A stretch of DNA of 16,445 nucleotides from Tumulicola sp039922955 (GTDB lineage Bacteria > Vulcanimicrobiota > Vulcanimicrobiia > Vulcanimicrobiales > Vulcanimicrobiaceae), in the NCBI GenBank assembly GCA_039922955.1, contig JBDTDR010000012.1:1-16445 (forward strand). Direction: 5' to 3'. The position numbers and the translations under genes were made by a program. The notes under the pieces were generated by a model, which was given only the letters and a program-made list of their open reading frames with translations, was not told the DNA's origin and did not search any database. Shown here piece by piece: positions 15,115 through 16,445 of the stretch. The number at the start of each line of letters is the position of its first letter. The first letter of the stretch is position 1.

Positions 15115-15878
15115 TTCATCCGACGGCGATCGTACATCCGAGCGCCGATATCGGAAGGCACGCCGAAATAGGGCCGTTCTGTATCGTCGGCGAGCACGTT
15201 GCGGTCGGCGCGCGCACCGTGCTGCAGGCACACGTTGTGGTCAACGGCTGGACGGAAATCGGGGAAGAGTGTCAGATCTATCCGTTCGCGACCATCGGCG
15301 CGGCCTCGCAAGACCGTAAGTACGGCGGCGAACGTGCCTTCACGCGCGTCGGGAGCCGCACGATCTTACGCGAGTACGTCAGCATTCAGCGAGCGACCGG
15401 CCACGACGAAGTAACCGCGGTCGGCAACGACTGCCTGCTGCTCGCCTACGTGCACGTCGCGCACAACTGCGTTGTGGGCGACGGCGTGACGATGAGCAAT
15501 CTCGCGCAACTGGCCGGTCACGTCGAGGTCGGCGATTACGCAACCATCGGCGGTTTGGCCGGCGTTCACCAGTTTACTCGCATCGGCCGCTACGCGATGA
15601 TCGGCGGTGCGAGCAAGCTGACCAAAGACGTGCCGCCGTTTTTCTTGATCGAGGGAAATCCGGCACAGCCCTACGGACTTAACAGCGTGGGTCTGCGGCG
15701 CGCCGCGTTTTCGGTGACGGAACGCAACGAGATAAAGAAATTCTACAAAACCTTATACGACCCGAAGTTCAACGTTTCGCAGGCGATCGAATCCATGAAA
15801 GCCGAGGTCACGACCGATCCGGGCCGTGAGATCATCGCGTTCTTGGAATCGCCGTCCGAACGCGGCGTCCTGAAATGA
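15111..15878 (+). CDS. lpxA: Acyl-ACP--UDP-N-acetylglucosamine O-acyltransferase
   Basis: First step of lipid A synthesis: adds 3-hydroxyacyl from ACP to the 3-OH of UDP-GlcNAc, cytoplasmic homotrimer. From GTG 15111, which overlaps the fabZ TGA as GTGA, the protein has 255 residues (E. coli 262). The start VIHPTAIVHPSADIG is canonical. A left-handed beta-helix of hexapeptide repeats follows, with VHVAHNCVVGDG holding the catalytic His118 (E. coli His125), then AGVHQFTRIG and GNPAQPYGLNSVGLRR. The C-terminal helical domain runs from about residue 200. The same frame is open further upstream to 14997, but that stretch overlaps fabZ and has no family resemblance, so the GTG start is firm. Confidence 0.95.
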   Translation: MIHPTAIVHPSADIGRHAEIGPFCIVGEHVAVGARTVLQAHVVVNGWTEIGEECQIYPFATIGAASQDRKYGGERAFTRVGSRTILREYVSIQRATGHDEVTAVGNDCLLLAYVHVAHNCVVGDGVTMSNLAQLAGHVEVGDYATIGGLAGVHQFTRIGRYAMIGGASKLTKDVPPFFLIEGNPAQPYGLNSVGLRRAAFSVTERNEIKKFYKTLYDPKFNVSQAIESMKAEVTTDPGREIIAFLESPSERGVLK

Positions 15879-15887
15879 CTTGCGCGC

Positions 15888-16445
15888 GTGCGCTATTTCT
15901 TTTCTAGCGGCGAGGCATCCGGCGAGTCGAGCGCGGTGCTGTTGGCGCAGGCAATTCGAGCGATCGACCCGGATGCGCAATTCGAAGGCATCGGCGCGGA
16001 GCGCATGCGGGCGGCCGGGTTTCGGCTCTGGCGCGACCATACGGGCTGGGCGAGCATGGGGCCTCTGGCGGCGATCCCGCGGATTCCCAAGCTGCTGGCG
16101 ACGATGTGGCGGACCGCCTTTCACATCGCCGCGGCGAAACCCGACCTCGTCGTCCTGGTCGATTTCGGCGTCTTCAATCTGCGCCTAGCGACGACGTTGC
16201 GGCGGCTGGGCTATGCCGGCCCGGTTCTCGACGTTTTCCCCCCGGCCACCTGGCTGGACAATGCGAAAAAGGCGCGCGCGGTCAGCGCCGTCGCGATTCC
16301 CATGCCGGCGTTCCGGCACCAAAGCGAGTTTTACGCGAGTCTTGGGTGCCCGGTGGCGTACTTCGGGCACCCGCTGGCCGGCCAGTTCCGGAGCCGGCCG
16401 CCGCGGGCCGCGCCGCCTGCCGACGGCGGCGCGGTCGCCGTCCTT
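15888..16445 (+). CDS. lpxB: Lipid-A-disaccharide synthase-like glycosyltransferase (3' end outside window)
   Basis: The first 186 residues are present; the frame runs off the window edge. LpxB joins UDP-diacylglucosamine and lipid X at the membrane surface. The start GTG 15888 is nine bases after the lpxA stop and no earlier in-frame start exists (TGA at 15876). The N-terminus RYFFSSGEASGE matches the LpxB G-E-x-S-G-D site with Glu13 in place of Asp. FEGIGAERMRAAG, PDLVVLVDFGVFN and YFGHPLAG (His161) follow the family order. Departures are notable: LVDFGVFN has Val95 where the family has Asp of I-D-x-P-D-F-N, and PPATWLDNAKKAR replaces SPSVWAWRQKR. Position after lpxA supports LpxB, but a divergent paralogue cannot be excluded. 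Confidence 0.75.
   Translation, partial: MRYFFSSGEASGESSAVLLAQAIRAIDPDAQFEGIGAERMRAAGFRLWRDHTGWASMGPLAAIPRIPKLLATMWRTAFHIAAAKPDLVVLVDFGVFNLRLATTLRRLGYAGPVLDVFPPATWLDNAKKARAVSAVAIPMPAFRHQSEFYASLGCPVAYFGHPLAGQFRSRPPRAAPPADGGAVAVL

Noticed and set aside
1..16445. tRNA or rRNA genes, CRISPR arrays, insertion sequences, phage or defence genes
   Set aside because: Reading both strands showed no cloverleaf or rRNA-like segments, no spaced direct repeats, no transposase or integrase motifs and almost no non-coding room for them.

Overview
The window is a GC-rich bacterial chromosome segment in which every supportable gene lies on the + strand, packed with gaps of a few bases or short overlaps. It reads as the genome of a diderm (outer-membrane, lipid A-making) bacterium. 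No 16S or other phylogenetic marker beyond gyrB is present. The gene content and style (DUF721-like gene next to gyrB, very long TamB, BamA with several OmpH-type neighbours, frequent GTG starts) would fit a deep-branching GC-rich diderm lineage such as Eremiobacterota (WPS-2). That placement is inference only.

Layout. (1) 2-520: the 3' part of a zinc-ribbon protein, probably DUF721/DciA-like, overlapping gyrB. (2) 510-2408: complete gyrB, followed by a strong GC hairpin. (3) 2484-7790: a very large TamB-like AsmA-superfamily protein. (4) 7952-10207: an Omp85/BamA barrel protein with four recognisable POTRA units. (5) 10241-12739: three consecutive Skp/OmpH-like genes. The first is a secreted protein made of two modules, the second a 433-residue coiled-coil lipoprotein, the third a small lipoprotein. 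(6) 12745-16445: lipid A genes in the order lpxD, lpxC, fabZ, lpxA, lpxB, the last cut by the window end.

How they work together. From tamB onward the window is an outer-membrane assembly locus. BamA inserts beta-barrels, Skp/OmpH-like proteins chaperone their clients through the periplasm, TamB spans the periplasm and is linked to barrel assembly or lipid transport, and LpxA, LpxC, LpxD and LpxB make the lipid A disaccharide while FabZ feeds hydroxyacyl-ACP metabolism. The order bamA-(skp)n-lpxD-lpxC-fabZ-lpxA-lpxB resembles the proteobacterial bamA-skp-lpxD-fabZ-lpxA-lpxB cluster, with lpxC inserted and skp multiplied.

Most notable observations. (a) The natural fabZ start (GTG 14641, with the best Shine-Dalgarno in the window) is followed seven codons later by an in-frame TAG exactly where the family has a Glu codon, so the annotated fabZ must start from TTG 14668 or depend on readthrough. 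(b) The first OmpH protein is a duplication with all three anchor motifs in exact 126-residue register. (c) The second OmpH-like lipoprotein looks like a Skp fold with roughly 280 extra coiled-coil residues. (d) TamB shows a ladder of repeat units about 103 residues apart. (e) LpxB lacks several usually conserved residues. I saw no tRNA, rRNA, CRISPR array, insertion sequence or phage gene.
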